Positions 20,818 through 34,269 of a DNA stretch of 64,000 bases are shown in pieces (position 1 is the first letter of the stretch; each line of letters opens with the position of its first letter). Source of the stretch: Bolinopsis microptera (taxonomy: Eukaryota; Ctenophora; Tentaculata; Lobata; Bolinopsidae). Under the pieces are notes generated by a model. It worked only from the letters and a program-made list of their open reading frames with translations, did not search any database and was not told the DNA's origin. The translations under genes and the position numbers were made by a program. The stretch covers positions 7,171,096 through 7,235,095 of the forward strand of contig NC_087080.1 in NCBI RefSeq assembly GCF_026151205.1, in the 5' to 3' direction.

Positions 20818-22851
20818 CTAGAAAATTTTCGCCACTTCAATAGATATTGGGTCGGCAATTTGGTGAGTGAGTGATGAAATGGTTTGGTCTGTGATTGAGT
20901 GAGGGGCGATGTGAAAGTTGTGGTAAGTCCAGGTGTTATTATTGTTGATGGATTGAGATCCCAGGATGATACTTTTACAGCGTAATTTAACCAAAGCTAC
21001 AGAAGTAGTGAGGATTTCCCCATTCTCATTTAGAATCCGTTTATGTATGCTATTCCACAATTTGGAGGCTATATAAAGAAAAGTGTTGGTTTTTCTTGGG
21101 AGGATTATGACATTGCTTGTATCACGTTTTGATGAGTCTATAGTACAATACAACGAGTATGGAGTGCGAAATTTCATAATTCGAAATATCTCAGATATAC
21201 AGTGGTATTTGTACAAGTTTTGAACAGTAAGCAATTTTAGTCGATTAAAAATGGGCTTGGTGTGCTCTTTTTCGAAAAAAGCAGCTCCTAACCTCTGTTT
21301 TGTATAAGGTCTGGCTCGTGCACAAGTGGCATGTTTGTCGAGGTATGCATTTAGGTCTCCAAAAAGGATTCTTATACAACGTTTCTGAGTTATGAACAGC
21401 TTATCGTTTGGTTGGTCTTTGAGAGCTGAGCCCCAAACACTTATTCCGTAAGCAAGATGTGATTCCATAATGCAGAGTATATTTTTTGGTAGTGTTCCCC
21501 TGGACTGAATGTTTAATCCTGTTAAGTGCTCCTGTAGTGGATCTAATTTTTTTTCTTAGATATTCTATATGTGGGCCCCAGCTAAGTTTTTCATCAATTA
21601 CTACACCAAGAAATTTGGTGTTGCTAACCTTGACAATTTTGTGTCCATTTATAAATATTCCTTGTGATTTGTCATGTTCATTGGCATACGGCCTAACCCT
21701 GGCGCAGGTTTCATCAGATTCGTATGCAGGTAGAAAATGTATGTAGCAGCATTTAGACATATTTATATGTAAGAGATTTACTCTCATGAATTTGCATACG
21801 AAATCAAGAACTTTATTGGCCTTCAAGTATGTTGCTTCTTTGGACGGTCCAGTGATAAATATATTTGTGTCATCAGCATAGAGCACAAATTTGCATTCAT
21901 CGCCTTTGTAACAGTTTATTATGTCGTTCAATATAATAAGAAAAGTAGAGGGCCTAGTATGGAACCTTGGGGAACTCCATATTTTACATTCATAGTCTCT
22001 GATGTAGTGTTGAGAAATGAAACATACTGTGATCTATCGGATAAATAGCTTTTTAGAAGTCCTAGAGCTAGACCTCTAACCCCATAATTTTCCAGTTTCC
22101 TCAGGAGAATGCCATGGTCAAGAGTATCAAAAGCTTTGCTTAGGTCAATAAAGATTCCTAGAACATGATTACCACTGGATGTTGATGTTGTGATTGAATG
22201 AACTGATTTGTGGAGTGCATGTGAGGTTGAGTGGCCTTTTCGAAAACCAAATTGTTCATTACTGAGAATGTCATTAGCAGTGAAAAAGGTATAAAGCCGT
22301 TTGTATATTATTTTTTCAAATATTTTACCAAAGATTGGCAATATTGACACAGGTCTATAATTTTCAATATTTTCTTTATTATCTTTTTTATGGATAGGAG
22401 TTACTTTGCCTATTTTGAATATGGATGGGAACGTGCCTTTTTGAATACATGTATTATACAAATTTGCTAATATGTTGGATAAGAGATGAGCCGGTTTCTT
22501 GATAACTGCTATTGGTATATCACTGGCTTTTCCGTTAACGAATTCTTGAATTATTTCAAGAATCTCCTCAGGATGAGTTTCTTCTAGATGTATTGAACTG
22601 TTGACTGATTTCGACATAAACTCAACAAATGATTGCATTGGTTGGATAGACAGTTGGTTCTCGGACAAAACCTTCTCATTTAAATTACTAGCTAAAGATG
22701 TAAAGTAACTATTGAATTTGTTTGCAATTGTCCGCCTACAAATTACTCTAGTTCCATCTATATCAAACACCTGATTGATGACAAAGTTACCAGACTGAAT
22801 CAGGAAGACTGGTCGAAAAATGTTCTCAGACACACCAAGATGACACTGCAC
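20818..22851 (-). pseudogene. CR1/jockey-like non-LTR reverse transcriptase, frameshifted remnant
   Basis: Three overlapping frames (22851-21928, 21931-21401, 21468-20818) together cover most of a reverse transcriptase. Visible blocks are TPIHKKDNKENIENYRPVS, the palm segment IFIDLSKAFDTLDHGILL, GVPQGSILGPLLF, the catalytic FVLYADDTNIF and the thumb-side FLGVVIDEKLSW. The region TCARARPYTKQRLGAAFFEK with VQNLYKYH is typical of the CR1/L2/jockey group. Single-base shifts occur near 21930 and near 21450, and no endonuclease domain precedes it, so the copy is 5'-truncated and dead. The two shifts split continuous protein motifs rather than falling between domains. Confidence 0.88.
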
Positions 22852-23864
22852 TAGGTATCAAACATGGTGGGCGGTGACCCATCATCAAAAAACCGTTTTT
22901 TGCCCAAGGAACTGAACCAAACCAGAGTGACCTAGTGCCTATCCTAAATCCTTGTGTTGTTTAAGCTCAATATTTCTGGTTGCCATCCTCTCGGCAATTC
23001 CTCCTCATTCCACCTGTTGATCAACTTCCCCGGCATCCTCTTCCTGGAAGGGTGCCACACCAAAAATTGCAAAAAAATCAATTTGGTACCACCTTCAGCT
23101 TCCTGAGGAATGTTAACTTCAAAATGATATTCTGCACCTGTGCAAGAAATTTAGAGTTGTATCATCCATCGATGCATTGCCCATCTCCAGAAAGTTGACA
23201 ACTTGCTAGGAAGCTACAATATTTAACCTAGTTCTGCTGAAACCGAAGTTACACATTATAACTACTAACTAGTGCCATAATTTGGTATCAAATATTCTTA
23301 AAAACTTGTTCAACTTTTTATGACTTTGCAATTTGCATGCATCCCCTACACCGGCCCAGCTACATCAATGAGATGATGGGCCGAACAGCGTTTCAAAAGT
23401 ACAATTGAAAACATAACCATGCATGTAGTACTCATACAATAACTATTTTTTAAACACTTTTTACCTAACGTGTTACTTAGAACTTTGTGGTGTTATTTCT
23501 TTGAATAAAATGATTGCAGTGTTGTACATATTATCTATGAAAGTTTCAAACCAATTCCAAAATAATTTGAATCAGCTTGGATCTAATATGAGAATTTACA
23601 AAAATTAAAAGCAAGTGATAACACAAACGGCTGTCTATGTAGCGCTCGATTTTGATAGTACGGTAAAGGTTGGTTAAAATACAAAATATGCGCGGCGGAC
23701 CACGGAAACTAGGCGCGGCACGCATCAATTTTAGCTCAATTTCAATATTTAAGGCGAATTTCATTCTATTAAATATCAAAAATACAATTTTTTTTGCTCT
23801 TTTAAGTGGGTCAGTTATCAATCATATAATTTGATAGCTGGAAACGTCGGAAACAAAGTGGAAC
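22852..23864. other. Interval with no supported gene
   Basis: About 1 kb between the retrotransposon remnant and the inverted-repeat block. Short frames are present but none shows a domain, conserved neighbour or credible splice pair. It may include older 5' retrotransposon sequence. Confidence 0.4.
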
Positions 23865-24235
23865 ATTGACCATTGTTAATGGTCTGGCCCGGCGCACTTG
23901 CCATCGGGCCTTTACTTAATATAACGGGTGATACTCGTAAAACGGGTGATACTCGTAAAATATCTGTTCCATATATCGACGAGTCCAACTCGGCGCGCGT
24001 CCTGGTTTGACGGATGTTACTCGTCTAAATTTCTTCGAAGTAGCGCGCGCCGCTTTCTTCTCGAAATGCCCGATGGCAAGTGCTACGAAGTAGCGTGCGC
24101 CGGGCCAGATCATTAACAATGGTCAAATCCTGGTAGGTTATAAACCTACAACATCGGGTTATAACATTTTGAGAAGAAAGCGGCGCGCGCTACTTCGAAG
24201 AAATTTACACGAGTAACATCCGTCAAAGTGTAACA
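23865..24235. repeat. Two interleaved long inverted repeats (A-B-A'-B')
   Basis: Arm A (about 23865-23909, with GACCATTGTTAATGGTCTGG and GGCGCACTTGCCATCGGGC) pairs with A' (about 24067-24127). Arm B (about 24003-24066, with GATGTTACTCGTCTAAATTT and CTTCGAAGTAGCGCGCGCCG) pairs with B' (about 24168-24234). Since A' lies between B and B', both cannot form as simple nested stems. Nearby GGGTGATACTCGTAAAA words at about 23927-23960 are related direct repeats. The block looks like a fold-back transposon or a rearranged pair of MITEs. Confidence 0.75.
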
Positions 24236-24664
24236 TCGACAACTAGAACTATTTGTTCATGTTTTAAACATTGAGTCATGAGTGGAATAAATTATTTTCA
24301 CTCCGTCCCGCCAACAATCAAATTAGAAATCAAAAACGTTAAATATCTCGTAAATATCATTTATAACTAGCTATAATTTTAGTTTTAAGCATATATAATC
24401 CAAGTTTAAACTGAATAGCGCTCAGCCTGTCATTCCATCATATAAATATAATCATATTTTTAATTATGTTTATGAACACTAACAACTAATTTAAGCTTGC
24501 ACTGGGGTTTTTTTACTTGTTACTGGTTGCCTGCATACGTTGTAGGCCTGCCCGATATACTCATTACTCATGGGCAAACGACGCGAAGTAATTAATGACA
24601 ATGGCCTGGTCATGGTATGGGGGTCACAACGTTACCAGTTACATAATGATTTAGCTCGTTTTCA

Positions 24665-24729
24665 CTTGTAGCGCGATGCGAGATGCGCTACTGTGCCGCG
24701 CCGAGCTGAGATGAATTGACATCGTCAAA
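24665..24729. repeat. Dispersed repeat, copy 2
   Basis: This copy shares GTAGCGCGATGCG, GAGATGCGCTACTGTGCCGC and GAGATGAATTGACATCGTCAA with 19853-20264. It has no hAT insertion, so it shows the empty form of the repeat. Confidence 0.7.
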
Positions 24730-25365
24730 TAAGTTCTCACCGGCTTCGTGGCAAAATTTAACCAAAATTTGCAGGTATTGCAACGTAACACATTTTATGG
24801 TGTGATTGGGACAGCAATCAAAATTTCTTTCGATCTTTGTGAAACTCGCTTGATTTATTATTGCAATTATTAAACCTGATATGAACGGGGGATACTTGTA
24901 AAATCAAATATTTGTTCAATTCCGAAACCGTCCGTCCGTCCAAGACTTGCCACACGTACGTGTCGTTATCATATGATTGTATATAACATTTTTCTTGCAC
25001 GCGTGCGAAAAGGGGGTTACAACGTGTATCAATCCAAAATCGTCGCCGAGTCCTCAGTCCAACTCGGCAGGCGTCTTGGTGGGTTATTAAACTACGAATC
25101 AAACCTACACTCGTCAAACTCCTCAATTACGTTACAGTTTATACGCATTACGTTATAGTTTATACGCTACGACTGACGACGCTATATGTTATATTACCTT
25201 TTAGTTTTATTACTAGCCATATTACGTTATATTACGTCATACTACGTTATATTATCGATTGTCGATTGAAATTGGTCTTAACTATCGGGGGCCCTTTTAG
25301 AAAAATTTCGAAGATCGACTGTAGAGTGATTTAGCACGCTCGATATTACGAGGTGGACCGTGGAG

Positions 25366-25423
25366 CCTTTGTTGTCTAGCTCAAGCTGAACGGTACTTCC
25401 GTACATTGTTCCAGCTAGACGGC
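25366..25423 (+). other. Strong hairpin in a possible retrotransposon 5' region
   Basis: GTCTAGCT and AGCTAGAC form a perfect 8-bp stem, extended outward by GCC/GGC across a bulge and inward by GAAC/GTTC and GTAC/GTAC pairs around a TTCC loop. It lies about 140 bases 5' of the endonuclease-like start at 25563. It may be a structured 5' UTR element. I tried to fit it to an HDV-like ribozyme fold and could not. Confidence 0.45.
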
Positions 25424-25562
25424 ATGGGCCGTGAATGAATAGGAAAAGCGAGCGACCAATTTAATTCTCGGTATTATTTTGCATGCATTTGAGAACGATA
25501 TTTTAAATTGATATCATTTATTTTAGTCAGGATGGAATGGAGTGAAGCCCCCCGCTAGCAGA

Positions 25563-25709
25563 ATGGCAGTTGTAACAGACGTGCTCGCTAGAAGTCTACC
25601 TTTGCTCACCTTACTTCTCCTTATGCCGATGTCTTCGACTTTGAACATTTCAAGTTGGAACCTCAATGGTATTAAAGGTAACATTCTTAGGAGAGAACAT
25701 TTAGTTTAA
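25563..25709 (+). pseudogene. Start of an APE-type endonuclease from a non-LTR retrotransposon
   Basis: The 48-codon frame begins MAVVTDVLARSLPLLTLLLL and reaches LNISSWNLNGIKG, the first beta strand and Asn motif of apurinic-endonuclease-like domains that open L1/RTE/CR1 ORFs. It then meets a stop at 25707, just before the smeared block begins. The rest of the element may lie inside that block but cannot be read. At about 28020-28060 a YADE string in a plus frame could be a reverse transcriptase trace, though this is weak. Confidence 0.5.
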
Positions 25710-28700
25710 TGGCGCTAAAGTTTTAATTTTTTAAAGTAGTGTTCTCCCAAAAGACAAAATTTCCGGGACTTCGGGAAAAACCCAAATTTAAATTTCCCGG
25801 GCACCCAAAAATTTGGGAACATAGCCCAAAAATTCAAAAATATTTTCATTATGGTCTCGGTTTTTTTAATCGCCCGCCCTTTGTACCTTCTATTGTTTCC
25901 TGGGATCCCCTTAAATAACCGGTTTTTCTTTTATTGAAATAAAGGGCCAAAAAGCACCAACGGATTTAATTTTTAAGTCAAGGGGCGTTAACGGACGGAC
26001 CCCAAAAAGAAGATTATGAGACATCAGAAAGGGCACAGGGGAAATCCCCCTTTTAAACCCTTTTCAAGATTGAAAACTGAAAACAATATCCCAGCTCGAA
26101 ACGAAAAAATTTTTTTGCGGGTTTTTAAAAGCCCCCGGGCCCTTTGGGGGGTGCCCCGTTGGAAGGGGATTTTGTGCCCCGGGCCCTTAAAAAACTTTTT
26201 GGTTGGACCCCGGGTTAATTGGGCCCCGGAAAAAGGAATATTTTCCTTTTGGAACTTTTTTTGTTGATAAAATTTGTTTGCCTTAATTTATGGGCCCCAA
26301 ACAAAAAGGGCAAAATTTCCCCATGGGGGCTTATTTGTTCCCCTGGGTTTGGAACCCCAAAGGGTTTTAAAAAAACTGTTTAATAATTTTAAACCCCCAA
26401 ATTTTGATTCCATTTTATGTCGTTTCTAAAATTTAAAGTCTGTTTAAAAAAGACTCCCCTCTTTTTTTCGGGATTTTGTGAAATTGACCAAAAACCCGTG
26501 GTCGCACGTTTTTTAAAAATTGGGTGAAAACATTTCAAAAAGCGGCCCCCGGTTTTGGACAAAAAAGGGTTTTAAGTCCCAAACGCCTTAATGTTTTGAT
26601 ATTAAAATCAAAATTTTTTTTTTCCTTAAAAAATAATATGGTTTGTAGAGTTTTAACTTTAATGCTTATTTTTGAAAATTTTGGGTGTATTTGGTTTTTG
26701 AGTAAAATTTTTGCCGTCCAGGTGGTTGGTTTGGGAAAGTGCCCCCCGGGGGCTCCTTTAGTACAGCGGGCGATTTCCCCCTTCGTTTAAAACTTTTAGC
26801 AGAGAGGAAAGTCCCCCTTAGCAAGAAATTTTGTCTCACAGGGTTTAAACGTCGGGGTGACCTCAGAAAAAGAATCAAAAAAACTCAAAGTACCATCCCA
26901 AAAAAGAGGGTTTAAATCCCCCTCAAAAGAGGCCACTTTCTAATCGCCCTAGGAGAAGGTTTTATCAAACAAACACCGACAAAACTTTTCCAGATGCCTT
27001 TTTTTGAAGCGAAATAAGGGCCTTTGGGCCCCCGTTTTGGGGGGGGGGGAAAAGGAGGAAAAGTTTTAAATAAAAATGTCCACCGGTGCCCCGCGGGGGA
27101 AAAAAAAACACCTTAGGTTCTGACTCAAAAAAAGCAAAAAAGCTATTAAAAAAATACTTTTTTAATGAGTTTAATGCCCAAAAGGAAACCCCCCCTCCCC
27201 GCATTCATAGACCCCCCTGGGAAACCTCCCCCTTTTTCCCATAAAAACCCGAAAAAGTTTGGGTTTTGTTATGGAAACTGAAATCCGGGGAGAAACGTTT
27301 TTGGCCCCGGCGGGTTTAAAAAAATGGCTAAGAAAGCTGTGGGATATCCCCTCCCCGTGGGTTGGGTTTGGATCCCATAAATTTTCCCCTTTTAGGGCCC
27401 CAAAAATAATCCCAAACAAATTTGGGGAAGGGATCCTACAAACCCCTTTAGAAGCCAGGAAAACCCCCAGGTCCGATAAAAGTCTATCCCGGCCCCCCAC
27501 ATTTTCTAAAAGGAAATTTGGAAAAGTTTAATATCCCCCGTAGCCCTTTTAAAAGAATCCCTTTTCCCCCCTTTTATTTTGGAACACTGGAACCCCTTTG
27601 GGAGGCCGGGGTTTTTCCCAAACAAGGGGCGCCGTTTTGCTGACTGGTTTGGTCCGGGGGAATGTTGAATAGTGGTTTCCGGCGCGGTTGAGTATAGTTA
27701 AAAACAACATTGACCCGACCCCTGCGTTTAATACTTCCGCGGGCCCGGGGCCATCATCAACCTCCCCCATTTTATGCAGGAAGCTCTTTGAGACGACATT
27801 TGCCTTGTTTTAGGGGATCCTTTTAAAATACAAAACTCAGGTGACGGTCCCAACCCGATCTGATTTTGGGAATTTTTGGGTTAAAAATTGGCCCCTTTCC
27901 GGGAGACGTCTTGGGAAAGGGAAAGTTTTTACATTTTACCCCTTTCCGGGCCCCGAATCAAACCGAGCCGGGGATCCGTGTTTTCATTCCTAGACCAAAA
28001 CCCCCAGTCTCTGAAAGAGGCTTCCCCTTAGAGTCCGCCTATGCTGACGAGCTGAGTTCTGAGTGAAAAAGGGGGAGGGGCCTGGGGAAGATAATGAGAT
28101 TGCCCGGGGATATTTCTAAAAGGGTGGGGAAAGGGTTTTTTGTTTTCCCAAACAAGGGCCCGGGGTTTTCAGAGTGTATTTGGCCCGATACAGGTTTCTT
28201 TAAGATGCCATGGGCAATAAAAATTTTGGGGGATGAAGAGTGGCGAGAGGGCGGGGCTTTAGGATTTAAAGCTCGGGGCCCGAAAGAGATATTTGTTTAA
28301 AAGACGGCAAAAGCCCAAAGTTGCCTTTACACCTCAAGAAAATCGGTTGGATAGTTTTTGTTCAGTCGTGAGAGTAGGGAAAACTGAAGCTGTAAAGAAA
28401 CTCTTGGGCACTTCCCGTGTTGTTGTATAACTGTTCGCTGGGGCTGGGTCCTGAAAAACCGTAAAGGCATCTGTCCCACCCTTTTTTCAAAAGGGAAAGG
28501 GTTTGAGGGCAGATAATCAACACCTTTTGGCCCACGGATCAGTAACGAGAAATTTTTTATAAGAGAGTAATGTCGACCCCTTACTGAAAGGATCAAGAAG
28601 CAAGATGGAAATGCTTTGGGGAAAGTTCCAAAAAGCGGTGATGACACTCCCCCTTCTTATCTTTTTAGATTTGGGATGTTTAGGATGTTTTGACTTTCAA

Positions 28701-31700
28701 AGGAAGGGGGGGCAAAAAACCCCGTTCAATTTAATTGGGTTTAATTTTTTAAAAAGGGGAAATTTTGACAAAAAAAAATTTTTTTTATTGTAAATAAAAA
28801 ATTTGTTTAAGTAATTTCAAAAAAATTTTTTGTGTACAAAATATGTAGGGCGTCTTTGGAGGAAGGTTTTGGGGTTTTAGTCGAACTACTCGGCCACTCG
28901 ATTTATGATTTAATTTCTTTTTATCTTGTGTTGTGAAAATAATTTTATTAATAAATAATATCATTTTAAATTTTTCGTTTGGGAAAAATTTAAAAAATAG
29001 CGAATGGGGGGCCCCAAAGGTTTATTTCCTTTTTTTCCCCCCTTTTGGGGTTTGGTTTTTTTTTTTTTTTATGACTATGTGCTATGGGGATTTGTCAATT
29101 TAATGTTGTGCCTTGATGCTTTACAGTTTAAAACAAAAAACCCCTTTTTCCAATTTTTTCATTATTAAATTTTTCTTAAAAATTGATGGTTTTAGCCCGG
29201 GCAAAAAGTTAACCTCCCAAACACGTTTCCCCCCGAGTAGGCATTTGGTTACGTTAGGTTTTCCCTAGGTGCCATGGCCCAAAGCACGCATCCGGGGCCC
29301 AATTTTTTTCCCTTAAGGGGAAAAAGAGAGAAAGCTTTGTTTTTGATGATCCAATATAAATTTTTTGTATGGGGGTTTTAAAAGGGAAAACTTGAGCCCC
29401 CAAAATTGGGGGCGTGTCATCAGGGTTTCATTTCCCCGGATTTTTTTTTAATTTATTTTCCCAAACATGTGTAATTTTTTTTAAAAAGAAATTTTTCAAA
29501 CCTTGTTTTTTCGTTTTTTGACTATTTAAAATGAAAAAAGTTTCATTTCTGCTAGAGGTTTTGACATAAATAGGCCTTTCCGAAATAAGGGGAAAATTTT
29601 CCAAACATTTGGGGTTTTTGTTTTCTTGGGAAAAAAAACCGGAAGTTCAAGGCAAGCCCTGTGGGATTATTCAAATTTTTTCCTTTCCCATTAAAAATTT
29701 AAATTTTTGGACGGGGCATGGGTTTTTGGAAAAAAATTTGTAGGCCCGTAGGTGCCTGGTTTTTAAAATTTTGGGCGAAATTTTTTTTTGTAAAGTTTCA
29801 ATCGTTTGATTTAAATTTTTAAGTTTGTTTTTAAAGTGGTAATTTTTATCACTTCAAAATCATAGGTGCCCCGATTTTGTTTTGGGGAACTTTTTTTTTT
29901 TTCCCGAGAATTTTTTCTTAAGTTTGCTTTTTTTTTCCTCGGGCAACCCTTCGTAACCTTCGGGCCAGGAAACCCCAAACACATATTGACCGTTAAGTAC
30001 GCCCGGAAATTTTTGAGGAGGGCCAAAATATTTTTTTGTAAAGGGAAAGTTTGGCCCGGATTTTTTATTTCGGGGGGGGGGGGGTGGGGGGGGGGTTTTC
30101 TGTGGGCGGCGAACTTGCCAAACTGTGGGAAACCTTTCCCCTGGCATGGCAGGGGTAAGGGGGCGGACCCCAATGGTGGGGGCTAGGGGGCACAGCCCCC
30201 CCGGAAAAAATTTTTTGAAATAGGGTCTTTTTTGGGGTAAAATGAAAAATTTAATGAATTTACAAAAATTAAATGGGTTTTTGGCAATTTTAATTTTCAT
30301 TTTTCCTTCCAAATCCTGACCCCGATTTAAAATTTTCCCCCCTTTAGACTTTATTTTGGGGGCGAAAATTGAGTTTATAATGGAGAAGCGGAAAACCTCT
30401 CTAAAATTCAATTTTTGGGTCCTGTTTGGGCCCGGTTTTAATTTTTTTTGTGGAGGTCACTTTTTTGCGCAGAAAGCGCTCGATTTTAGGGGCAGATAAA
30501 AAAAATTTTTGTTTGCCTTTTTTTTTTGGTTTTTCCTTTTTCGGCCCTGGAAAACGACGAAAACTGCAGGGGTGCTTCAAGTTTTAAAATCAATAAAATT
30601 TTTGCCCTTTTAAAAATTTAAAGTCCAAACGATATCAAAATCCTACCAAGTTAAACTTTTAAGACACACAAATTTAAGTTTGCAGGATTTCCCGGCTCAC
30701 ATCAAATACAGTTCCATTTCTAGAAAACCCATTTAGCTAAAACTGCTTGAAAAACCCTGTCTTTCCCGTTTCCCCTTCCTCCTACACACTTCCCCCTTTA
30801 ATTAAATCAGACTGGAAAAAATTTTAAATTTTAAAAAGGATAAACCCATTTAAAAAATGACTCATTTAAGGCTGGCTTTTAAAAAAAATTGGGGGGTGTT
30901 TAGTTGGCTAAAGGGGGCAAGCAGACTCCCCCGGGACCGGGGGTTCAAAAGTACCCCCCCCCCCCCCTTGTTGAGGTTGATAAAAAATGTCCGGGGGGGA
31001 GTTTTAACCGGTTATTAATTGTAACGTTGTTTGGGTCGGGGTGGGGTGGTTTGGCAGGTTGTTGTGGTAACTTGGCTATTTGCCCCATTTGGGGCCTTTT
31101 GGGTTACTTTTATTTGGGGTTTTTACGACTAATGAAATTTTTCTAAATGGTAAAACCCTGGTTCTTTGGCTCCCGCCTTTTTAGTTTAGGGTTTCCCCCC
31201 TGCCCTTTGGGAAAAAATTTTTTTCTTTTCTGTACTTCAAAAAATTTGAAACCCTTTTTCCCCCTTTTGGTAAAGTGGAAAAGGTAAAAGAGCACCTGGT
31301 GCCAAAATTTACGGTTTTACCTTAATTCCGTATTTAGCCCAACGGTGCACAAATTTTTCCCCTTTTATGTTTTATGTTTTTTTCCCCCCGGTAACCCGGG
31401 GTTCCCGGGGGGAAAACCCAAATAATTTTGAATTAAAAATTAAAACCCATCGGAAAAAAATTAAACCAAAGGGAAAAAAGTTGGGAAATTCTTTTCCCAA
31501 TTTCCGGGTCCGAAAAGGCCCTTTGGGGAAACAGTTAAATCCCACATTTCAATTTAAAAGTGGTTTAATTTTGCACTTTCACACGTCCTACCCACAAAAA
31601 CCCAAAATACCCAAGGGGCCACCAAAATGTGTTAAAATAGTTAAATAGCCGTGTAAAACTAGGGGTTTTTTGTCCCCCCCCACCCCCCCACTGCTTTGCC

Positions 31701-33383
31701 CATGGGGTTAAACCCCCCCCACCCCCCCCCCCTAAGAGGCCCAACCCCCCCTTCTCCAAGGGGGGTTTTTTGGGGTTTTGGGTGGAAAAAGGGGGTTTTT
31801 TCTCCTTTTTAGTTTCGGTGTAAAAAATTTTTTTTGGGGGGGGGGTTTCCCTGCCGGGTTGTTAAAATTTTCTGTTTCTCTTTGTTTGTTTTCTGGAAAA
31901 AAATTGTTTTCCCTGGAAGGGGAATTCACCTCTAAAGAGGGGGAAATTCTTGCTAGTGTTCGTTTTTTAAATACCCAATCTAAAGAGTTTGTTCTTGAAT
32001 CTTTAAGGGGGTTAACGTTGTTGTATTCACTCTTAAAAATACTTTTTTAAGGGAGTTGTTCTTTTATTTGAGGGGTTTTACCCCGTCTCGATTTCGGTTG
32101 CTTTAATTTTGGGGGATCCAGTAGGAAGTAGCAGGGTTAATTTCAACATTCAGAAAGGGACTCTCTTTTGTTTTAGGGTTCTCCCTTTACTTTTTGTAAG
32201 TTTTTCTGAAGTTTGGGGGATGGGTTTTTCCCTGTTTGGAATTTTTCCAAAAACGTTTTTTAGCATTAAAAATGGTTTTTTCTTTCTTTTTTCCCCAAAA
32301 TTTCCCCTCAATTAAAAAGACACAAACTTTTTGAGCAATAAAAAAAAAATTTTTAAATTAAAAATTTTTCCCATTTTTCAGAGGGTTTGTTTGGGGAAAA
32401 TCCCAGGGTTTGTTTGGGAAGGTTCAGGGGAACCTTGATTTTTAAAAAATTTCCCTAAAATTTTAAAAAGATAATCCTTCCGGTTTAAACATAAAACCCC
32501 CAATGCTTTTAAATTTTTATTTTGCTCCGGGGGGAATCCCTTTACGCGTTTTTTAATAAAAGTGGGAAGCTGGGAGTGTAGCTGTTTAAAGTCAACCCCC
32601 ATTGGTATGGTGGTTTAACTTGCCCTTTTCCCGGCAATCGGGAAATTTCCCCCTTGGTTTCATACCGGCCTAAGAAAGCCAACAGTGTGCTGATAGCCTT
32701 TTCATATGTTTTTCCTGAAGAAACACCGGGGGCCCCTTTCGGATTGCACGAGTTAAAATTAAAAATTTTTTAATTATTTATTAACCCCCCCCAACCCCAA
32801 ATTTTAAAAAGGAAAAAACCCCCCTGGGCATGATGTTTACATCTTTTTTTTAGCTTTTGTGTAAGTAGCGGAATGATAAGGAACTGTTATCTTTAACTAA
32901 AAAATTACCCCTTAAGGGTTAAAATGAGAAAAGTTTGTAAGATGATCCCCGTGTTTTCAGCCCCATGATTTTTAAAACCCTTCTGATTACAGGGCGGGGC
33001 TTTTATCTTGGGGGACCATCTTGCCTCTTTCGGTGCAGTTTCCCGTTACGACTGAGATCATTTTTCCATGACAGCAGAGTGCAGTAAAAAAGGGAATCCA
33101 TAATTCCCCCGGGCCGCATAGGCCTCACTAGTTTCCCAATTTAAAGTTCGCACATTCCTTTTTACCCTGTTTGGGGGGATGGCCGAAATTTTAATTTTAG
33201 TTTGGAAGGGGTATAAAATTAAATTTGCGAAGAAAATTTTTTGGGGCCCTTTTACGGAGTGTAAAATGGGGGGATTTTTCTTTGGGTTTGGGCCCGGAAA
33301 CCCGAAAAAGCTTAGTTGTAACCCCGGGAATTCCCCTTTTTCCTATTCGGCTTTTGCTGTCGAAAAAACCGGATCAATTTAAT

Positions 33384-33511
33384 TCCCGGCTTTTTATTTA
33401 GGGCCGGACTTTAAACAAATTAGTCCCGGGCTTTTTTTAGTTAGTCCGGACTTTTTTGTTAGTCCCAACTTTATTAGTTTGTCCGGACTTTTAATTTGTC
33501 AGGACTTTATA
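33384..33511. repeat. Degenerate about 20-bp tandem repeat (TTAGTCCGGACTTTT)
   Basis: About six copies of a unit resembling TTAGTCCGGACTTTT are visible within the smeared block, each differing by local base replacement. The palindromic core TCCGGA recurs. Copy number is unreliable here. Confidence 0.5.
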
Positions 33512-34269
33512 AGGGGCCCCATGGCCCCAATTTTCCCCCCAACCCCCGGTTGTTTGCCCCTTTTGGTGTCCTTTTTTTTAGGCTTTTTTCCCGGGGGGAA
33601 TTTTTATTAAAGTAGTTATCCAGTTTAGTTAAATGCTGTGAAATGGTACGGGAAATCGGGGTTTTATTTCAGGTTTAAATGGTTTCTGCCTTTTTTATTT
33701 CTTTTACGAAGAGTTATGCCCTTAAAACTTTTTGAGACGATCCAACTAAAAGTTTAATTTTACACCGCAATTTTTTCGTCTTTAAAAACGTTTGTCCAAA
33801 AACTGTCCAAAAACGCTGCTTTAACCCCCAAATTTCGGATAACCCTCAATTTCACAGTTCACACCAATTACATGATTTACATCCCCCTTTAATCAGAAAA
33901 AATACCCCTACAGGGGTGATGAGTTTGTAATTATTGTGATTAGTCCCCACCCCCCGGGGCTCAGGGGGGAAACATTTGCATTTTCTCCCTTTTTTCGCAT
34001 ATTTCCCGCTGGTTTTCTTAAATCCAGAGTCCCAAAAGGGTTTACATGATTTTTGTATATTAAAATTTCCAGTAAGTCCCTGGGTAAAATTTTGATACCC
34101 CGATACCAAAACACGGACCCGGGTTTCCCCCTTTGTTAAAACCCGTTACCAAATCCCCGTTTCCTCCCAGCCCCAGGGTTCCAAATTTCAAGATGTAAAC
34201 CGTACCCGTTAAAGTTAATTTTTCGTCAGTCCCCCTGTCCTTTAGGGGAAAATTGTTGTTTGCGGGGTT

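Noticed and set aside
25366-25450. HDV-like ribozyme upstream of the endonuclease fragment
   Set aside because: I could not find a consistent P1/P2 pairing or the P1.1 bases around the hairpin, so only a plain structured element is reported.
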